Shown piece by piece: positions 9,078 through 18,622 of a stretch of 64,000 nt of DNA. The notes below the pieces were generated by a model. The model saw only the letters and a list, made by a program, of their open reading frames with translations, ran no database searches and was not told where the DNA came from. The DNA comes from Mesorhizobium sp. BR1-1-16. Lineage in GTDB: Bacteria; Pseudomonadota; Alphaproteobacteria; Rhizobiales; Kaistiaceae. The DNA lies in the NCBI RefSeq assembly GCF_020165495.1, contig NZ_JAIUIE010000001.1, positions 682,001 to 746,000 on the forward strand. Direction: 5' to 3'. Made by a program: the position numbers and the translations under genes. Numbering within the stretch: the stretch's first letter is position 1; each line of letters opens with the position of its first letter.

Positions 9078-11045
9078 TCAGTCGCCCGTCTTGACGTCTA
9101 CCGACAGGAGATCCGGCAGTTTGCGCGGATCCTCCTGCGCGGCGGCGAGGATCGCGAGCAGCGGCACCGGCGTCGCAGGCGCGGCTGTGAGCGTCATGGT
9201 GCCCGGTGTGCGGATGAAGGCCTGCAGGGCCGGCGCGAGCTTCGCCTGGAAGCCCGGGTTCTTCAGCACCAGCATCAGCGTGAACGGCATGGCGCCCGCG
9301 AGATCCTCGCGGAATTTCTCCGGCGTCTGGTTCTTCTTCTTCGCCTGCATGGCGACCGCGCGGTCGACCACCGAGCTATCTTTCACGACGACCTTGCCGC
9401 GCGAGAACAAGAGGTTCGGCAAAGCGCTTTCCAGCATCCGCGGGTCTTCGATCGTCGAGCGCTTGAGGCCGGTCAGCGTGACATCGGCAACGAGTGATCC
9501 GACATCCTTGACCGTCAGGCGGAAGTCGCTGAGAGACAGGCTCTCATCCGCCTCGCGCCAGTTCAGCTTGAAGCCGTAATCGGCCAGCAGCCGGTCATAG
9601 CCGAGGCCGGCGATCATCTCGCGGGCCCTTGGGTCTGTCACCTGCGACAGGTCCAGATTGATGCCGCGCAGATCGAGCCCGATCGTGGTGGGCACGGGGC
9701 CGACATAATCGGTGAGATCAATGCGGCCGCGATCGAGCGCGCCGATCGCCTTGCCATCCTGGACCACGCTCACATTGACGGCCTCGCCGAAGCCGAGCGT
9801 CGGGATGAGCGACAGCGGATCGGCCTCAAGGCCGGACTGGCCGGCCCGCGCCGCCGCCGAAATGCGGTCAAGGGACGGGAAGGTCATTCCGCCGAAGGCC
9901 AGCCGCTCGGCACCGATCGAGGTCTTGTCGGCGGCAACGTCCAGATCGCCGATCCCGAATTCGCCAAGACCATCACTCGAGAAATCCGTGAGGTGGAAAT
10001 CGCCGAGATGGAAGCGCTGCACATCGGGCGCCATCACATCGAGATCGGTGAAACGGAAGGCGCCGATGCCGAAGGCATAGAACATCTGCGGCAGGTAATC
10101 AGCCGTCAACTTGCCGAGCGCCGCCTCATCCATATTGGGATTGGCGAGGAGTTCATCGAAAAAGGAGGAGAAGCTCTGCGGCGGCTGTCGCAGGTTGAGC
10201 TTCTCCAGCTCAACCGAACCAACGCGGAACTGCCCGCCCGGGATTTCCATCGAGAAATTCGTATAGGTCTCGAGCGCAAGCGCCGTCCGCCATTTCCAGT
10301 CGCCGACGCCGCCGACATAGCGATCGGCATCGAAGACGTCCACGACGGCGTTCAGGTCCATCTTGAGCGCTTCGAGCTTGTCGGCTCGCATGGTCAAAAG
10401 ACCATCCGGGGAGGGCGATTCCTGCTTGAACGGCCCCATGGACATCCGCTCGATCATGCCCTTCGACATATTGGCAAGCTCGAAGCCGCCATAGGTCGCA
10501 TGAGAGGTCTGGCCTTCGAAGGTCTGGCTTGAATCGACGTCGTCGATCTTCAGCGAGGCGATCGAAGTCTGCGCCACAATGGCGTAGGCCTTGACGATCG
10601 AGGTGAACATCTTCTGCGGGTCGAAGACGTAGCTGGCAAAGCTTGGCACCGTCACGCTGTCCGCCGAGATCGACTTCAGCTTGGTGTCGCTGACCGTCCC
10701 GATCACGACGCGGCTATCATCGGCCTTGAGCGCGACGACCGTGAAGCCGCCATCGGCGGTGTCGCCATAGCCGGTGATGGCGATGCTGCCGAATGACACC
10801 TCGATCTTTGTCGAAAGCGTCTCGCTGCGGATGGTCAGGTTCTTCAGCGTCGCGGTGCGTGATGCGTCGTCATAGGTGAGCGTATCGAAGCCGGCTACCC
10901 AGTTCGGCGAGGCGTCGAGCGCCGAGATCCAGCTTCGGATCGCGGTCTCCACCGGCTCCGCTGCCGAAGCCGGCGAGACGGAAACCAGCAGCGCCGTGCC
11001 GAAGCAGGCGGCGACAATGCGGTTGCGGAGGGTCGTGCCGGGCAT
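9078..11045 (-). CDS. Large exported protein of unknown function (paralogue of next gene upstream)
   Basis: A 655-residue protein with a clear signal peptide ending near ASA-AEP (residue 29) and no other hydrophobic segment, so periplasmic or outer-membrane associated. The body is rich in beta-like alternating segments with repeated D-L-x-L patterns. Its last 120 residues resemble the 405-residue product of the gene just upstream: a basic helix with MQAK, then a threonine-rich strand and a PVPLL/PVPLE turn. I recognise no enzyme motif. The architecture recalls lipid-transfer or AsmA-like beta-solenoid proteins, but this is a guess. It is read in the same direction as its paralogue, 69 bp downstream, across a stable hairpin. 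Confidence 0.8.
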   Translation of the reverse strand: MPGTTLRNRIVAACFGTALLVSVSPASAAEPVETAIRSWISALDASPNWVAGFDTLTYDDASRTATLKNLTIRSETLSTKIEVSFGSIAITGYGDTADGGFTVVALKADDSRVVIGTVSDTKLKSISADSVTVPSFASYVFDPQKMFTSIVKAYAIVAQTSIASLKIDDVDSSQTFEGQTSHATYGGFELANMSKGMIERMSMGPFKQESPSPDGLLTMRADKLEALKMDLNAVVDVFDADRYVGGVGDWKWRTALALETYTNFSMEIPGGQFRVGSVELEKLNLRQPPQSFSSFFDELLANPNMDEAALGKLTADYLPQMFYAFGIGAFRFTDLDVMAPDVQRFHLGDFHLTDFSSDGLGEFGIGDLDVAADKTSIGAERLAFGGMTFPSLDRISAAARAGQSGLEADPLSLIPTLGFGEAVNVSVVQDGKAIGALDRGRIDLTDYVGPVPTTIGLDLRGINLDLSQVTDPRAREMIAGLGYDRLLADYGFKLNWREADESLSLSDFRLTVKDVGSLVADVTLTGLKRSTIEDPRMLESALPNLLFSRGKVVVKDSSVVDRAVAMQAKKKNQTPEKFREDLAGAMPFTLMLVLKNPGFQAKLAPALQAFIRTPGTMTLTAAPATPVPLLAILAAAQEDPRKLPDLLSVDVKTGD

Positions 11046-11081
11046 GGGGCGGCGCTCTTTCGCTCAGATGGGCTTGGAAAG

Positions 11082-11109
11082 ATGACGCCCGGCCGAAGCC
11101 GGGCGTCAT
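11082..11109 (-). terminator. Perfect 12-bp hairpin with UUCG loop
   Basis: ATGACGCCCGGC and its exact reverse complement flank four bases. On the minus strand the loop reads TTCG closed by C-G, the extra-stable tetraloop. It is followed by CTTTCC rather than a strong T run, so it may attenuate or stabilise the upstream transcript instead of ending transcription fully. Confidence 0.6.
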
Positions 11110-11114
11110 GCGGT

Positions 11115-12269
11115 CTAGTTGTTGGCCTGGACGTCGATCGCCAGGAGCCCCGGGATCGAGGACGGCGAAGACATCGCCTGATGGCCGAGCGATTCGAGCG
11201 GCACCGGGGTCGGTGGGTTCAGCGTGACGGTGAAGGACTTCGGATCCTTCAGGAAGGCCGTCACTGCATCGACGGTCTTCTTCTGGAAGGGCTCATCGGT
11301 GATGTTGAGCTGGCCGAAAGCGAGCGGCAGCGCCGCCGGCAGCATCATCGCGAGGCTGTCGCGGGTGGTGCCCATCGACTTCGCCTGCATTTCGAGAATC
11401 TTCTCGGCAATGCCGGCATTGTCGAAGCGCACGGAGGCGTTTTCAAGCGTCGCGGTCGAGGCGACATTGTTGACCGCATCCGAACTCTGCAACTTGTCGC
11501 GGGTCAGCCCGCCAAAGCTGCCGGTGATCGTCAGCTTGCCCATGTCCTTGCTGTCGATCTCGATCTTTCGGATCGTCGCCGATTCCTTGGTCGGGTCGTA
11601 GCCACCGTCAATGTTCACGTTGATCAGCAGGCTCGTATAGCCGAGCTGATCAAGCGTGGCCTTGGCCTGCGCCTCGGTGGCGATCACCGCCTGCGGCACA
11701 GCGATGCCGCTGATCTGCAGCTTGACGTCGTTCGCGGTGCCGTCGACGACATTGGCGAGGTCCATCGAGACGTTGTCGATCGTGACCGGCTCCGGCTGAT
11801 CCTTCTTGTTCGTCGCCGAAATGGCGCCGATGCCGAAATGCGTGAAGGGCGTGAATTTCGCCTTGGAATCGACTTCGGACGGCGCGGGCACGACCGCATC
11901 ATTCACGATGCCGGTGGTCCATTTGGCGGTGTTGTCGCCCTTGACGAAAAGGCCGCTGTCAAAGGCGATCGACGTCGCCGTGAAGCCGCCCGGCTGACGG
12001 TCGGTCGGCGAGGTGACGACGAGCGAGGGGATGGTGACCTCGCCATCCTTCGGCGACGTCACCTTGAAATCGGTGATGGTGACGATGTCGCCGCTGGCAC
12101 CGGCCGAACCATAGGTCGCCTTGGCGCCGCCCTTGGCCTGCAGGGCCGCGACGATGTCGTCGGCGACCTTCTTGGCATCGGACGCGGCGAAGGCCGTGGT
12201 CGTCATGAGAAGGGCTGAGACGAGCACCAGGCCGCGTGCGGCGGCTCGGCCTGAAATCGAGACTCTCAT
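11115..12269 (-). CDS. Exported protein of unknown function (shorter paralogue)
   Basis: A protein of about 384 residues with a signal peptide (basic start, hydrophobic core, cleavage near AFA-ASD). The mature part is rich in serine, threonine and aspartate and has no catalytic motif I recognise. The C-terminal 110 residues align with the end of the 655-residue neighbour, including MQAKS and the PTPVPLESL turn, so the two arose by duplication. The start is the ATG at 12269, which has GGAGGA 5 bases upstream; an extension to 12332 is not supported. It is probably transcribed first, with the long paralogue following after a hairpin. Confidence 0.8.
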   Translation of the reverse strand: MRVSISGRAAARGLVLVSALLMTTTAFAASDAKKVADDIVAALQAKGGAKATYGSAGASGDIVTITDFKVTSPKDGEVTIPSLVVTSPTDRQPGGFTATSIAFDSGLFVKGDNTAKWTTGIVNDAVVPAPSEVDSKAKFTPFTHFGIGAISATNKKDQPEPVTIDNVSMDLANVVDGTANDVKLQISGIAVPQAVIATEAQAKATLDQLGYTSLLINVNIDGGYDPTKESATIRKIEIDSKDMGKLTITGSFGGLTRDKLQSSDAVNNVASTATLENASVRFDNAGIAEKILEMQAKSMGTTRDSLAMMLPAALPLAFGQLNITDEPFQKKTVDAVTAFLKDPKSFTVTLNPPTPVPLESLGHQAMSSPSSIPGLLAIDVQANN

Positions 12270-12492
12270 TATGTCCTCCAGGGAACGGTTTCTTGGCGCC
12301 GGCGACGCCGCCGATGCACGTCCGGCCGGCATTTTGTAAACAAGTTCATGGCGAGAGCAAGAACAGTGCCCGCATGTAGTGAAGACGTTATGCGACGGGC
12401 GGTTCCTCGTGTCGCGGGTCGCGGGGGGTTTCCGAACAACCCCGCCGTCCTATGATGACGGTCGGCCTCCTCATTGCTCCCGGAAACCTCCC

Positions 12493-12879
12493 ATGCTTCT
12501 CGCAGCCCTCGTCTTCATCGGCGCCGGAATCGGCGGCGTCGTCCGGTACACGATCGGCGTCCAGGCATCCCGGCTTTTCAGTTTTGATTTCCCCTGGGCA
12601 ACGATGGCCGTCAATATTCTCGGCTCATTCCTGATGGGTGTCATCGCTGCCTGGTTCGTCCTGAGGCCGGGTCCGGGCGGCACGCAGGAGTTGCGCATCT
12701 TCCTCACAACCGGCGTCCTCGGCGGCTTCACCACCTTCTCGACTTTCTCGCTCGATGCCATCTATCTCTGGGAGCGGGGCGCGCCGATGGCTGCCGCCCT
12801 CTATGTCGGCGGCTCGCTTGTGCTCGGCCTCGCCGGGCTCGCCGGCGGGCTGGCGCTCGTCAGAGCGCTTGCCGGATGA
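12493..12879 (+). CDS. crcB: Fluoride ion channel CrcB/Fluc
   Basis: A 128-residue protein with four membrane segments, forming dual-topology dimers that export fluoride. Family marks are GGVVRYTIG, NILGSFLMG and the GGFTTFSTFSLD segment that carries the phenylalanine box and the central sodium site. The ATG at 12493 gives the usual family length; an upstream extension is unsupported. The 223-bp region before it holds two small hairpins but not a convincing fluoride riboswitch. It is followed by the pseudouridine synthase gene 35 bp downstream, possibly in one transcript. Confidence 0.95.
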   Translation: MLLAALVFIGAGIGGVVRYTIGVQASRLFSFDFPWATMAVNILGSFLMGVIAAWFVLRPGPGGTQELRIFLTTGVLGGFTTFSTFSLDAIYLWERGAPMAAALYVGGSLVLGLAGLAGGLALVRALAG

Positions 12880-12914
12880 TATGAGGCGCCTTCAGAAGAA
12901 GGACACTCCCGATC

Positions 12915-13916
12915 ATGGCGACCGTCGTCACCAAGACAGTGGCATCAGACGAGGCCGACATGCGCCTCGACCGCTGGTTCAAGGATCATTATCCCGGCCT
13001 TTCATTCGGCCATCTGCAGAAGCTGTTGCGCTCCGGCCAGGTCCGCGTTGATGGCGGCCGCGCCAAGACGAATGACCGCGTGCATCCCGGCCAGACCATC
13101 CGCATCCCGCCTCTTGGCGTCGATGACGCCGGCGGCAGCCCGCATGTCGCCCGGCCTGCCGGTGCGCGCGGCAGCGCCGCCGACGAGTTGATGGCGATGT
13201 GCCTCTATGAAGACGATCACGTCTTTGTCTTCAACAAGCCGCAGGGTCTCGCCGTACAGGGCGGCTCGGGCCTCTCGACCCATGTCGACGCCATGCTCGA
13301 GGCGCTGCGCGACACCAAGGGCCAGAAGCCGCGCCTTGTCCATCGCCTTGATCGCGAGACGACTGGCGTCCTCGTCGTTGCCCGCACCCGCCTCGCAGCC
13401 TCGAAGCTCGCCGGCAGCTTCCGCGCCCGCGCCACGCGCAAGATCTATTGGGCGCTGGTGAAGGGCGTGCCGCGCCCGCCGCAGGGCCGTGTCTCGACCT
13501 GGCTCGCCAAGGATGGCGGCCCAACGGGCGAAAAGATGAAGGTTGCCCGCCATGGCGACGACGATGCCAGCCATGCCGTCTCGCTTTATTCGGTGGTCGA
13601 CAATGCCGGCCCGGCGCTGGCCTGGCTGACGATGCGCCCCGTCACGGGCCGGACGCACCAGCTCCGCGCGCACGCCGCCCATATCGGTCATCCGATCATC
13701 GGAGACCCGAAATATTTCGAGGCCGACACCAACTGGTCCTTTCCGGGTGGCTTGCAGAACAAGCTGCACCTGCACGCGCGCCGTATCGTGATCCCGCATC
13801 CGGCCGGCGGCACGCTCGATGTCACCGCGCCGCTGCCACCGCATATGGTGCAGAGCTGGAACCTGCTCGGTTTCGATACCGATCTCGGCGGGGAGGCGGA
13901 GCCGGACGAAGAATGA
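12915..13916 (+). CDS. rluC: RluC/RluD-family 23S rRNA pseudouridine synthase
   Basis: A 333-residue RNA-modifying enzyme. An N-terminal S4 RNA-binding domain (about residues 15-70) precedes the catalytic domain with HRLDRETTGVLV, whose aspartate is the nucleophile that isomerises uridine. GRTHQLRAH and GHPIIGDPKY are further family motifs. Which rRNA position is modified cannot be read from sequence; rluC is the common name for this alphaproteobacterial type. The stop overlaps the ATG of the ATP12 chaperone by four bases (ATGA), so the two are coupled. Confidence 0.92.
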   Translation: MATVVTKTVASDEADMRLDRWFKDHYPGLSFGHLQKLLRSGQVRVDGGRAKTNDRVHPGQTIRIPPLGVDDAGGSPHVARPAGARGSAADELMAMCLYEDDHVFVFNKPQGLAVQGGSGLSTHVDAMLEALRDTKGQKPRLVHRLDRETTGVLVVARTRLAASKLAGSFRARATRKIYWALVKGVPRPPQGRVSTWLAKDGGPTGEKMKVARHGDDDASHAVSLYSVVDNAGPALAWLTMRPVTGRTHQLRAHAAHIGHPIIGDPKYFEADTNWSFPGGLQNKLHLHARRIVIPHPAGGTLDVTAPLPPHMVQSWNLLGFDTDLGGEAEPDEE

Positions 13917-14686
13917 GCGATCTGTTCGACATCGGCCCGGAGGGCCACGAACCCCGCGACCCGATGCGATCGGCCGAGAGTGGCAGGGCGTTGCCGAAGC
14001 GGTTCTATGAGGTTGCCACGCATGCGCGCGGCGCGGATGGCACCTATGTGATCCATCTCGACGGCCGAACGGTGAAGACGCCTGCCAAGGCCACGCTGGC
14101 CGTTGCCGAGGAGCGCATTGCCGCTGCCATCGTCGCGGAATGGGCGGCGCAGGGCACGCTCATCGATCCCGCCACCATGCCGGTGACCCGGCTCGTCAAT
14201 TCCGCGATCGATGGTGTCGCGCGAAACGCCGATGCCGTGCGGGCGGAAATCCTCAACTATGCCGGCACCGATCTCCTCTGCTATCGCGCCGACGCCCCCG
14301 AGCGGCTGGTCGCGTTGCAGGACGCCGCCTGGAACCCGCTGATCGACTGGATGCATGAGCGCTTAGGCGCGCGTTTCCTGCTCGCCGAGGGCATCGTCCA
14401 TGTCGCGCAGTTTCCCGAGACGATCGCGGCCGTCGACAAGGCCCTCGGTGCACCCGACATGCTGCAGCTTGCGGGGCTGAGCACGATCAATACGCTCACC
14501 GGCTCGGCGATCCTGACCCTCGCCGTGCTGCATGGTCGTCTGACCGCCGCCGAAGCTTGGGCGGCAGCGCATGTCGACGAGGATTTCGAGATCAGCCTTT
14601 GGGGCGAGGACGATGAGGCAACAGCGCGTCGAGAGGCGCGCTGGCGGGAGTTTCAGGCCGCCGCTCTGGTGCTCGGACGGGATTGA
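13913..14686 (+). CDS. ATP12 family F1-ATPase assembly chaperone
   Basis: A 257-residue protein homologous to mitochondrial Atp12, which holds the F1 alpha subunit during ATP synthase assembly. Recognisable segments are RFYEVATH, DGRTVKTPAK, EWAAQG..IDPATMPVTRL, GTDLLCYRA and the acidic C-terminal DEDFEISLWGEDDEA. The ATG at 13913 overlaps the stop of the upstream pseudouridine synthase. In bacteria the family is essentially alphaproteobacterial, which supports the taxonomic call. Confidence 0.93.
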   Translation: MSDLFDIGPEGHEPRDPMRSAESGRALPKRFYEVATHARGADGTYVIHLDGRTVKTPAKATLAVAEERIAAAIVAEWAAQGTLIDPATMPVTRLVNSAIDGVARNADAVRAEILNYAGTDLLCYRADAPERLVALQDAAWNPLIDWMHERLGARFLLAEGIVHVAQFPETIAAVDKALGAPDMLQLAGLSTINTLTGSAILTLAVLHGRLTAAEAWAAAHVDEDFEISLWGEDDEATARREARWREFQAAALVLGRD

Positions 14687-14713
14687 GCCGGGCGGCCAGA
14701 GCGGGCAGGGGCG

Positions 14714-15124
14714 CTATTTCGCCTTCTCGAGCGTTGCTGTCGCCGACAGCGGCTGCCCTTTGTGCTCGCCGATCCAGCCCCACACGAGCTTGTCGCCGGA
14801 ACGGATCAGCGTGACATCGCCGTTGATGCAGCCATGGCCAGTTGCCGGATCGATACCGCCGCGGGTTATCGTCTCGACATAGAAGCTGGTGTCGCCTTTC
14901 TCGCCGACCTTTTCCAGGGTCCCGCCGCAGGACTGGTCGGCATAGTCGACGGTGGCCGGCTCGCGGGAGAAATCGATCGCGATCGCGTAGGACTCGGGCT
15001 GGGTCGACTGCTTGAACGACCCGCTCCAACTGCCGGAGATCGGCTCGGCCGCGGCGTGGCCCGCGACCGCTGCGAGCGCGGCCGCCGGGAGGGCGACGAG
15101 GACGAACCGGCGGAGCGAGGTCAT
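14714..15124 (-). CDS. Small exported protein of unknown function
   Basis: A 136-residue protein with a signal peptide (MTSLRR then an alanine-rich core, cleavage near HAAA-EPI). The mature domain starts with ISGSWSG and has alternating strands and two cysteines (near SCGG and HGCI), suggesting a compact disulfide-bonded beta domain, perhaps lipocalin-like. I do not recognise a family. The ATG at 15124 is preferred; a 14-residue N-terminal extension would bury the signal peptide. It converges with the ATP12 gene and diverges from pccB. Confidence 0.75.
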   Translation of the reverse strand: MTSLRRFVLVALPAAALAAVAGHAAAEPISGSWSGSFKQSTQPESYAIAIDFSREPATVDYADQSCGGTLEKVGEKGDTSFYVETITRGGIDPATGHGCINGDVTLIRSGDKLVWGWIGEHKGQPLSATATLEKAK

Positions 15125-15328
15125 GGGTCTGTTCCACTGAATTTTCGGACGACGGGATCGTCGCACACAAGCCTAGCGTGCATCCATTGCCATTGTCTTG
15201 CCGCGGGTACGAAACTTCGAGCGATCGGCTCGTCGCGCTCCTCGAAAGTCTCGCCACCAGTGCCCGTTTCAAGAGTCGCGTGAGGCGCTATAACTCGCCT
15301 TCGGTTGACATGCGGGGAGGGCGAGGCG

Positions 15329-16861
15329 GTGAAGCATATCCTTGAGGAACTCGCGGTCCGTCGCGCCGGGGCGCGGCTTGGCGGCGGCGAGAAGCGCATT
15401 GCCGCCCAGCACGCCAAATCGAAGCTGACGGCGCGCGAACGCATCGAGATCCTGCTCGACGAGGGCTCCTTCGAGGAGTTCGGCATGTTCGTCCAGCACC
15501 GGGCGATCGATTTCGGCATGGAGAAGACCAAGATCGCCGGCGATGGCGTCGTCACCGGCTGGGGCACGGTAAACGGCCGCCCGATCTTCGTCTTCGCCAA
15601 GGATTTCACCGTCTTCGGCGGCTCCCTGTCTGAGGCGCATGCCGAGAAGATCACCAAGCTTCAGGACATGGCGCTGAAAAACGGCGCGCCGATCATCGGC
15701 CTGTTCGATGCCGGCGGCGCTCGGATCCAGGAAGGCGTTGCGGCGCTCGGCGGCTATGGCGAGGTGTTCCAGCGCAACGTGCTCGCCTCCGGCGTCATTC
15801 CGCAGATTTCGGTCATCATGGGCCCTTGCGCGGGCGGCGACGTCTATTCCCCGGCGATGACCGACTTCATCTTCATGGTTCGCCATTCAAGCTACATGTT
15901 CGTCACAGGGCCGGACGTGGTGAAGACGGTCACCAACGAGACCGTAACCGCCGAAGAGCTCGGCGGTGCGAGCGTGCACACGACGCGCTCCTCGATCGCC
16001 GACGGCGCCTATGACAACGATGTCGAGGCGCTCGTCGCGATGCGCCGGCTCGTCGATCTGCTGCCGATGAACAATCGCGCGCCGCTGCCCGAGATCGAAA
16101 CGGCCGATCCGGCGGATCGGATCGAGATGTCGCTCGATACACTCGTTCCTGACAATCCGAACAAGCCCTACGACATCAAGGAATTGATCCTGAAGGTCGT
16201 CGACGAGGCCGACTTCTTCGAGATCCAAGCGGCCTTCGCGAAGAACATCGTCACTGGCCTTGGCCGCATCGAGGGGCGAACGGTCGGCTTCGTTGCCAAC
16301 CAGCCGATGGTCCTGGCCGGCGTTCTCGACAGCGACGCCTCGCGCAAGGCGGCGCGGTTCGTGCGCTTCTGCGACGCCTTCTCGATCCCGCTCGTCACCT
16401 TTGTCGACGTGGCCGGCTTCCTGCCGGGCACGGCGCAGGAATATGGCGGCCTGATCAAGCACGGCGCCAAACTGCTGTTCGCCTATGGCGAAGCGACCGT
16501 GCCGAAAATCACCGTCATCACCCGCAAGGCCTACGGCGGCGCCTATGACGTCATGGCGTCCAAGCACTTGCGGGGAGACGTCAACTATGCCTGGCCATCG
16601 GCGCAGATCGCCGTCATGGGGGCGAAGGGCGCCGTCGAGATCATCTTCCGTGCGTCGAACGGCGACGCCGATGCGCTGGCGGCCCGGACGAAGGAATATG
16701 AGGACCGCTTCCTGTCACCCTTCATCGCGGCCGAGCGCGGCTATATCGATGAGGTGATCATGCCGCACTCGACCCGCCGCCGCATCGCCGCCGCGCTCCG
16801 CCTGCTGCGCGGCAAAAGCCTCGAGAACCCCTGGAAGAAGCACGACAACATTCCGTTGTAG
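15329..16861 (+). CDS. pccB: Propionyl-CoA carboxylase beta subunit
   Basis: A 510-residue carboxyltransferase that transfers CO2 from biotin to propionyl-CoA, giving methylmalonyl-CoA. The two crotonase-like halves are clear: [13 protein letters not shown] and [12 protein letters not shown] in the N-half, and [15 protein letters not shown] and [11 protein letters not shown] in the C-half. The GTG at 15329 is chosen because GGGGAGG lies 8 bases before it and the product then begins [22 protein letters not shown], matching the family start; a TTG at 15305 is in frame but less likely. The alpha subunit gene is 3.5 kb downstream, beyond a leftward folate cluster. Confidence 0.95.
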   Translation: MKHILEELAVRRAGARLGGGEKRIAAQHAKSKLTARERIEILLDEGSFEEFGMFVQHRAIDFGMEKTKIAGDGVVTGWGTVNGRPIFVFAKDFTVFGGSLSEAHAEKITKLQDMALKNGAPIIGLFDAGGARIQEGVAALGGYGEVFQRNVLASGVIPQISVIMGPCAGGDVYSPAMTDFIFMVRHSSYMFVTGPDVVKTVTNETVTAEELGGASVHTTRSSIADGAYDNDVEALVAMRRLVDLLPMNNRAPLPEIETADPADRIEMSLDTLVPDNPNKPYDIKELILKVVDEADFFEIQAAFAKNIVTGLGRIEGRTVGFVANQPMVLAGVLDSDASRKAARFVRFCDAFSIPLVTFVDVAGFLPGTAQEYGGLIKHGAKLLFAYGEATVPKITVITRKAYGGAYDVMASKHLRGDVNYAWPSAQIAVMGAKGAVEIIFRASNGDADALAARTKEYEDRFLSPFIAAERGYIDEVIMPHSTRRRIAAALRLLRGKSLENPWKKHDNIPL

Positions 16862-16882
16862 CGGGCTGATTCCAAAAGCGGA

Positions 16883-17401
16883 TCAGGCCGCGCGGTCGCG
16901 GCCTGGTGTCGTCAGCGGGGCCAGATCGCTTCGCGGGATGATGGTGCTTGTGTCGAGCATGTCGAGCCATGCGCCGATCGGCTCGCCCGCGATGACGAGC
17001 CGAGGCGCGATATCGGCGAGTGGCACCAATACGAAGGCGCGCTCGCTCATGCGCGGATGCGGAACCACCAGCCCCGGCTCGCCGATCGCGACGTCGCCAT
17101 AGGCGAGGAGATCGATATCGAGCGTTCGCGGACCCCAGCGGATCGCGCGCTCGCGTCCGTGCTCGCGTTCGATCGCGAGGCTGAGATCGAGCAGCGCTCG
17201 CGCGGGGAGGCTGGTCTCCACCGCAAGGCAGGCATTGAGATACGGCCCCTGCGGGACGGGACCCCAGGGCGGCGTCTCGTAGATCGGCGATGCGGCGCGG
17301 ATCATGACGCCATCTGCGGCCGCCAGCGCGTCGACCGCCGCTTGCAGCAGCGTGTGCCGGTCGCCAAGATTGCTGCCGAGCCCGAGAAAGGCCTCAACCA
17401 C
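16883..17401 (-). CDS. folK: 2-amino-4-hydroxy-6-hydroxymethyldihydropteridine pyrophosphokinase
   Basis: A 172-residue HPPK that pyrophosphorylates hydroxymethyldihydropterin in folate synthesis. GLGSNLGDR at the N-terminus, NACLAVET, and RWGPRTLDIDLLAYGD with the metal-binding aspartates are diagnostic. It starts with GTG at 17401, 7 bases after GGAGG, and overlaps the end of folB by 8 bp. It is the last gene of the folP-folB-folK run. Confidence 0.95.
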   Translation of the reverse strand: MVEAFLGLGSNLGDRHTLLQAAVDALAAADGVMIRAASPIYETPPWGPVPQGPYLNACLAVETSLPARALLDLSLAIEREHGRERAIRWGPRTLDIDLLAYGDVAIGEPGLVVPHPRMSERAFVLVPLADIAPRLVIAGEPIGAWLDMLDTSTIIPRSDLAPLTTPGRDRAA

Positions 17402-17765
17402 GAGGCCGCCTCCGCTCGATCTGCACCGCGACGATGCCCGTTGCCGAGGGGACCGGCGCTTCCGGTTTTGTGACCGTCACCGAGACGGACTCGACCCGTG
17501 CAAAATCCGCGAAGATTTCGGCTGCGATTGCCTCGGCCAGCGCTTCAATCAACTTGAAGCGACGCGTGGTGACAACGCGCTCGATGGACGCGATCAAATG
17601 ACCGTAGTGGACCGATTTCGTCATGTCGTCGCTGGTGCCGGCTTCGGACAGATCGAGCTCGCAGGCGACGTCGATGCGGAAGCGCTGGCCGAGCGTCGTC
17701 TCCTCGGGCAACAGCCCGTGGAAGGCGAAGTAGCGCAGGTCGCTGATCAGGATGCGGTCGGCCAT
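17394..17765 (-). CDS. folB: Dihydroneopterin aldolase
   Basis: A 123-residue enzyme converting dihydroneopterin to hydroxymethyldihydropterin and glycolaldehyde. The N-terminal ISDLRYFAFHGLLPEE is the family start, and the catalytic lysine is in VTVTKPEAPV. It overlaps folP by 19 bp upstream and folK by 8 bp downstream, so the three folate genes are tightly coupled. Confidence 0.94.
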   Translation of the reverse strand: MADRILISDLRYFAFHGLLPEETTLGQRFRIDVACELDLSEAGTSDDMTKSVHYGHLIASIERVVTTRRFKLIEALAEAIAAEIFADFARVESVSVTVTKPEAPVPSATGIVAVQIERRRPRG

Positions 17766-18622
17766 CGTTCTTCAGTCGTCTCCTGGATACCAGATGCTAG
17801 GATGGCGTCCGCGACCGCGAGCCCCTCGCGATGCGCCGCAACGTCATGGGCGCGGATAATCGAGGCGCCGCGTGTCGCGGCGAGGATATGAGCGGCGAGT
17901 GATCCGGCCAGCCGCTCCTTCGGCGGGCGCCCGGTCAGGGCGCCAATGAAGCGCTTGCGCGATGCGCCGACCAGCACGGGATAGCCGAGCGCCACGATCC
18001 GGTCGAGTCCCGCGAGGACGGCGAGATTTTCTTCGCTGCGATTCTTGCCGAAGCCGATACCGGGATCGAGCACGATCCGCCTGTCCGCGACGCCTGCTGT
18101 CCGCGCCATGCGGATCGACGCATCGAAGAAGCGCAGAAGCGCGTCGATCAGCGTGTACGCCTCATAGTGAGCCTCCGGCTCCCAGTGCCCGATCACCAGC
18201 GCCGCGTCATGCGCCGCGGCGACCGCCGCGATATCGGGATCGCGCCGGAGCCCGGTCACGTCATTGACGATGCGCACGCCCGCCTTGAGCGCGGTCTCCG
18301 CTACCTCTGCCTTGTAGGTATCGATCGAGAGCAGCGCATCGCCGCCGGCCAGCGCCGTGATCACCGGCAGCACGCGGCCGAGTTCAGTCGCTGCGTCGAT
18401 GGGTGTCGCACCGGGGCGGGTCGATTCGCCGCCGATATCGAGGATGTCGGCCCCTTCAGCCGCCAACCGTCTCCCGCCGGCAATGGCGGCCTCGAGCGCA
18501 AAATGATCACCGCCGTCAGAAAAGCTGTCGGGCGTCACATTGACGACGCCCATGATCAGCGTGCGCCCTGTTGTCGCGCGATCAAGGCGGTCGATCGAGA
18601 CCGCAGGCAGGAGCGAAGTCAA
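17747..18622 (-). CDS. folP: Dihydropteroate synthase
   Basis: A 291-residue TIM-barrel enzyme joining p-aminobenzoate to the pterin; the sulfonamide target. MGVVNVTPDSFSDGG, DIGGESTRPGA, NDVTGLRRDP, DPGIGFGK and GASRKRFIG are present. The loop usually written MHMQGTP reads GHWEPEAHYE here, an atypical but His-containing variant. Translation appears to start with a TTG at 18622 that overlaps the TGA of the preceding SDR gene (TTGA). No ATG upstream of the first family motif is available. Confidence 0.93.
   Translation of the reverse strand: MTSLLPAVSIDRLDRATTGRTLIMGVVNVTPDSFSDGGDHFALEAAIAGGRRLAAEGADILDIGGESTRPGATPIDAATELGRVLPVITALAGGDALLSIDTYKAEVAETALKAGVRIVNDVTGLRRDPDIAAVAAAHDAALVIGHWEPEAHYEAYTLIDALLRFFDASIRMARTAGVADRRIVLDPGIGFGKNRSEENLAVLAGLDRIVALGYPVLVGASRKRFIGALTGRPPKERLAGSLAAHILAATRGASIIRAHDVAAHREGLAVADAILASGIQETTEERWPTAS

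Noticed and set aside
12379-12492. Fluoride riboswitch before crcB
   Set aside because: Two hairpins (one GCGGGG-type stem and CCGTC/GACGG) and an ATGATGAC stretch lie here, but the order of conserved fluoride-motif elements and the expected pseudoknot partners could not be matched.
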